Assembly: GCA_903919215.1 (NCBI GenBank)
Contig: CAIXHI010000107.1
Span: 1 to 34,282 of the forward strand
Length of the DNA: 34,282 nt
From: an uncultured Acidimicrobiaceae bacterium
GTDB lineage: Bacteria; Actinomycetota; Acidimicrobiia; Acidimicrobiales; Ilumatobacteraceae
Direction of reading: 5' to 3'
In this document: in pieces, positions 31,546 to 34,282 of the stretch
Layout of the letters: each line of letters starts with the position of its first letter
Position numbering within the stretch: position 1 is the first letter of the stretch
Notes under the pieces: generated by a model
What the model was told of the DNA's origin: nothing
What the model saw: the letters and a program-made list of their open reading frames with translations, nothing else
Database searches by the model: none
Position numbers and translations under genes: made by a program

Positions 31546-33567
31546 TCAGGCCAGTTCGGCGAGGAGGAACGTGAGCACGCGAGCCTCGTCGCGCCAGGCT
31601 TCGTAACGTCCGCTGGGGCCACCGTGGCCGGCACCCATCTCCATACGCATGATCAACGTGGCGTCGTTCGTTCGCACGGCGCGCAGCTTGGCGATCCACT
31701 TAGCCGGCTCGTGGAAGCTGACCCGTGGGTCGTTCAGACCACCGCTGATGAACAGCGCCGGGTATGCCGCAGCGACCGTGTTGTCGTAAGGCGAATAGCT
31801 GAGGATGTAGTCCGCCGCTGGCGAGGTACGGGGGTCGCCCCATTCCTCCCACTCGGTGACGGTCAGCGGCAGCGACGGATCGGACATCGTGGTGACCACG
31901 TCGACGAAGGGGACCTCAGCGACAGCGGCGCGGAACAGGTCGGGGCGCGTCGTGATGCAGGCACCCACGAGGAGGCCGCCGGCGCTGCCGCCGCGAACGG
32001 CGACCTTGCCGCGGTGACCCCAGCCATCGGCGACGAGGTGCTCGACGCAGGCGATGGTGTCGGTGAACGTGTTGCGCTTGTGCTCGAGCTTGCCGTGCAA
32101 GTACCACTCGCGACCCAGTTCGCCGCCACCGCGCGGGTGCACCAGTGCCCACACCGCGCCACGGTCGAGCAGCGACAGGCGGGCCACGCTGAACCACGGG
32201 GGCATCGACGACTCGTAGCTGCCGTAGCCGTAGACGACGAGCGGGGCGGTGCCGTCGATCGGGGTGTCGACATGACGGACGACATCGACCGGCACGCTGG
32301 TCCCGTCCGGGGCGGTCGCCCACAGTCGTTCGCTCGAGTAACGCGTGACGTCGACACCAGGAACCGGGGTCTGCTTCAGCATCGTGCGCTCGCCGGTACG
32401 CACGTGCTCTTCGAACACTGTGAGCGGAGTGGTGAGCGATTGCACCGTGTAGCGCACGGTGTCGGCGGCCCATTCCGGATTCGCATCCAGTTCGAGGTCG
32501 TGCGGTTCGGGAGCGCCCTGCACGGTTCGCTCACTGCCGTCGCGGAACAACACCCGCACCCGTGGCTGGGCATCGGCCCATTCGTGCACCACGAGGTGAT
32601 CGGCGAACGCTTCCACCGACGTGATCCGTCGGCCAGGAACGTGCGCGATGAGTTCGGTCCAGTCGCCGGGCGTGGCGAGAGGCGCCGTCATCAGCCGGAA
32701 GTCAGTGGCATTGAGGTTGGTGAGGACCACCCAGCGATCGCCCCAGTGGTCGACGGTGTATTCCACCTCGGGCCGGCGTGCCGCTACGAGCGTCGGCTGG
32801 CCGTCGGGCTGCGCAGCCGGCACCAGATGCACTTCGCTGCTCAACTTGCTCGCGGATTCGATGATGATCCATTCGCCGCTGCGGCTGAGATCCACGTAGA
32901 CGAAGAATCGTTCGTCGGGTTCGTCGAACACGACGACGTCGGCCGACTGCGGGGTGCCGAGGCGGTGCCGCCACACGGTGCAGGGGCGCATCTGCTCGTC
33001 GGCAGTGACGTAAAACAGCGTCGTGCCGTCGGCCGCCCACGCGGTGCCGCCCCACGTGGTGTCGAGCAGCTCGTCCGCCAAATCGGTACCCGTGGCCAGA
33101 TCGCGAAAGCGCATGGTGTACATCTCGCTACCGTCGGTGTCGCTGCTCCACGCCAGCAGCGTGTGCTGCGGGTTGACATCGAACGCGCTGACCGAGAAGT
33201 ACTCGTGTCCCGCGGCTTCGCGGTTCTCGTCGAGCAGCACCTCGTCTGCGGCCTGGCCGGCGCTGCGGCCGCGGCAGTGGATGGCGTAGCTCGCGCCTTC
33301 TTCGGTGCGAGTGACGTACCACCATCCGTCCTTACGTACCGGTGCCGACAGGTCGGTCTCCTGTACGCGCGACTTGATCTCACCGAAGATCGTTCCCACC
33401 TGCGCCTCGTGGGCGGCGAACCAGGCGTTGGAGTACGCGTTCTCGGCTTCGAGATAGGCGATGACCTCGGGGTCGTCCTTGTCGCGGAGCCACGCCCATG
33501 GATCGGGCATCGGACCCGTCGGTCGTTGCCAGTGGTGGTCGACTTGCTTCGCGATGGGCGCCTGCAC
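31546..33567 (-). CDS. S9A prolyl oligopeptidase family protease (oligopeptidase B-like)
   Basis: A 673-residue peptidase, close to oligopeptidase B length. The beta-propeller domain follows the family opening PDPWAWLRDKDDPEVIAYLE; the C-terminal catalytic domain has the Ser in RGGSAGGLLVGAC, the Asp in GGLNDPRVSF and the His in GAGHGGPSGRY. FYVTADEQMRP and HPRGGGELGREWY are further family marks. It cuts small peptides in the cytoplasm, in the oligopeptidase B case after basic residues. GTG 33567 is chosen because homology begins at APIAKQV and TACCCT ends 7 nt before it; the longer open frame upstream is antisense to the ferredoxin gene. Confidence 0.92.
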   Translation of the reverse strand: MQAPIAKQVDHHWQRPTGPMPDPWAWLRDKDDPEVIAYLEAENAYSNAWFAAHEAQVGTIFGEIKSRVQETDLSAPVRKDGWWYVTRTEEGASYAIHCRGRSAGQAADEVLLDENREAAGHEYFSVSAFDVNPQHTLLAWSSDTDGSEMYTMRFRDLATGTDLADELLDTTWGGTAWAADGTTLFYVTADEQMRPCTVWRHRLGTPQSADVVVFDEPDERFFVYVDLSRSGEWIIIESASKLSSEVHLVPAAQPDGQPTLVAARRPEVEYTVDHWGDRWVVLTNLNATDFRLMTAPLATPGDWTELIAHVPGRRITSVEAFADHLVVHEWADAQPRVRVLFRDGSERTVQGAPEPHDLELDANPEWAADTVRYTVQSLTTPLTVFEEHVRTGERTMLKQTPVPGVDVTRYSSERLWATAPDGTSVPVDVVRHVDTPIDGTAPLVVYGYGSYESSMPPWFSVARLSLLDRGAVWALVHPRGGGELGREWYLHGKLEHKRNTFTDTIACVEHLVADGWGHRGKVAVRGGSAGGLLVGACITTRPDLFRAAVAEVPFVDVVTTMSDPSLPLTVTEWEEWGDPRTSPAADYILSYSPYDNTVAAAYPALFISGGLNDPRVSFHEPAKWIAKLRAVRTNDATLIMRMEMGAGHGGPSGRYEAWRDEARVLTFLLAELA

Positions 33568-33574
33568 GGGAGCC

Positions 33575-33584
33575 AGGGTAACGT
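33575..33584. promoter_or_regulatory. Overlapping divergent -10 boxes (peptidase and ferredoxin genes)
   Basis: TACCCT on the minus strand (33580-33575) ends 7 nt before the peptidase GTG, and TAACGT on the plus strand (33579-33584) ends 7 nt before the ferredoxin ATG. They share the TA at 33579-33580. This is the same geometry as at 20977-20986. Confidence 0.55.
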
Positions 33585-33591
33585 CCGCCGG

Positions 33592-33846
33592 ATGCGGGTG
33601 TGGATCGATCAAGACCTGTGCACGGGTGACGGTCTGTGTGTCGATCACTGCCACGATGTGTTCACACTGCTCGAGGACGGCATCGCCTACGTGATCCAGG
33701 CCGGCACTGTGCTGAACAATCCGGGTGGCTCCAGCAGCCTTGCCGAGGTGGAGTCGCGCTACCAGCAGAACGTCATCGACGCGGCCATCGCGTGCCCCGG
33801 CGAATGCATCTTCATCGAACTCGAGGTCATCCCAAATCGTCCGTAG
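33592..33846 (+). CDS. Small single-cluster ferredoxin
   Basis: An 84-residue ferredoxin of the actinobacterial 3Fe-4S/4Fe-4S type. RVWIDQDLCTGDGLCVDHC gives Cys at about 10, 16 and 20, and CPGEC near residue 69 gives the last cluster ligand with the usual following Pro. The acidic composition is normal for an electron carrier. Such proteins feed electrons to cytochrome P450s or oxygenases; no P450 is in the window. The ATG at 33592 has TAACGT 7 nt upstream. The gene is divergent from the peptidase, and its last 20 nt overlap the 3' end of the convergent next gene. Confidence 0.88.
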   Translation: MRVWIDQDLCTGDGLCVDHCHDVFTLLEDGIAYVIQAGTVLNNPGGSSSLAEVESRYQQNVIDAAIACPGECIFIELEVIPNRP

Positions 33847-34282
33847 GGACCGCGTGTGCTGCGTCGCCATCGTCGGTCGTTGAAGCGGTGACTCGGCGTC
33901 GGCGACGCATCAGCACCGTCGCAGCGGCGACGAGGGCGACGGCGATGCCGACACGAAGGAGCCCGGCCGAGGTCTCTCCGTCCACTGCGTCGATCACCTT
34001 GCGCGAGCGCTGCTCAGCCGTCGCGAGGTCGCCCCGAGCGAACGCGTCCCGAGCCTCGTTCAGCGTGGCGTCGATGTCGTTGCCGAGGAGTCCGACCGTG
34101 CCCAGGATGCCGTGCGAGCTGCGATCGGCACGTGCGGCCTTCAGCATGACCGTGGCCAAATCCAATTGCACCTGGATCTTCGCGGTCACTGCATCGAGTG
34201 GACCGCTCGCAGATTCGTACGCCGATCTGAGCTCTGACGTGTATGTGGTGCCGATCTCCTGCACCGCGGCACCGAGTTGATC
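33827..34282 (-). CDS. C-terminal part of a membrane-anchored protein of unknown function (5' end outside window)
   Basis: The frame is open to the right edge, so only the last 151 residues are seen. They are helical and charged, with EARDAFARGDLATAEQRSRK near the middle, a repeat-like helical module found in the tails of some large actinobacterial extracytoplasmic proteins. A single membrane segment (LLRVGIAVALVAAATVLM) is followed by RRRRR and a short acidic tail, the pattern of a C-terminal anchor with the cytoplasmic end last. The domain that gives its function is outside the window. Its stop overlaps the ferredoxin gene by 20 nt in convergent orientation. Confidence 0.7.
   Translation of the reverse strand, partial: DQLGAAVQEIGTTYTSELRSAYESASGPLDAVTAKIQVQLDLATVMLKAARADRSSHGILGTVGLLGNDIDATLNEARDAFARGDLATAEQRSRKVIDAVDGETSAGLLRVGIAVALVAAATVLMRRRRRVTASTTDDGDAAHAVPTDDLG

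Noticed and set aside
31522..33846. A 774-codon plus-strand open frame antisense to the S9 peptidase gene
   Set aside because: Same high-GC shadow effect; it merges into the genuine ferredoxin frame only at its end. The peptidase has the full catalytic triad on the other strand.

Overview
The window is about 34 kb of dense, high-GC DNA from a bacterial chromosome. An actinobacterium is most likely, possibly of the class Acidimicrobiia. The reasons are a two-subunit 2-oxoglutarate:ferredoxin oxidoreductase of the actinobacterial/mycobacterial layout, a luciferase-like enzyme of the F420/FMN type, a methylsuccinyl-CoA dehydrogenase of the Streptomyces type, and many genes that start 6-8 nt after a TANNNT -10 hexamer with no ribosome binding site (leaderless transcripts). 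The taxon is an inference; there is no rRNA or tRNA marker. I found no CRISPR array, insertion sequence or prophage gene.

Left part (1-10110): a catabolic and uptake locus. A MocR-type regulator (cut by the window edge) is divergent from a co-directional series: beta-ureidopropionase-like amidohydrolase, dihydropyrimidinase, CoA-acylating (methyl)malonate-semialdehyde dehydrogenase, an LLM-class oxidoreductase, then an ABC transporter (permease, ATPase, permease, THI5/NMT1-type lipoprotein) ending at a strong hairpin with a UUCG tetraloop. Together these describe import of a pyrimidine-like ring, ring opening, decarbamoylation, and conversion of the semialdehyde to acyl-CoA. No dihydropyrimidine dehydrogenase is present; the LLM enzyme sits where that step would be expected. 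The MocR/operon gap carries a perfect 12-bp direct repeat two helical turns apart.

Middle (10124-18972): an EamA exporter, korA-korB, then a leftward group of class III aminotransferase, DUF2786 protein and enoyl-CoA isomerase-like protein. The aminotransferase could supply the beta-alanine transamination step missing from the first locus. A dienelactone hydrolase-like gene is divergent from it across a gap with two palindromes. A 381-bp gene-free stretch (17992-18372) holds two large inverted repeats, and a small membrane protein follows.

Right-middle (19032-24500): a CitE-like lyase, malyl-CoA/beta-methylmalyl-CoA lyase, and a 540-residue acyl-CoA dehydrogenase with the N-terminal extension of methylsuccinyl-CoA dehydrogenase. 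These point to late steps of the ethylmalonyl-CoA pathway. Between them sit a HAD-like protein, a methyltransferase and a MazEF-type toxin-antitoxin pair with its own promoter and operator.

Right end (24581-34282): LOG-family protein, a beta-lactamase-fold/UPF0104/MutY operon, SGNH hydrolase, alpha/beta hydrolase, MBL-fold hydrolase with a MauE-like membrane protein, an S9 oligopeptidase, a small ferredoxin, and the C-terminal part of a membrane-anchored protein. Gene packing is extreme: many GTGA/TGATG overlaps, convergent stop codons that touch, and two divergent pairs whose -10 boxes overlap.
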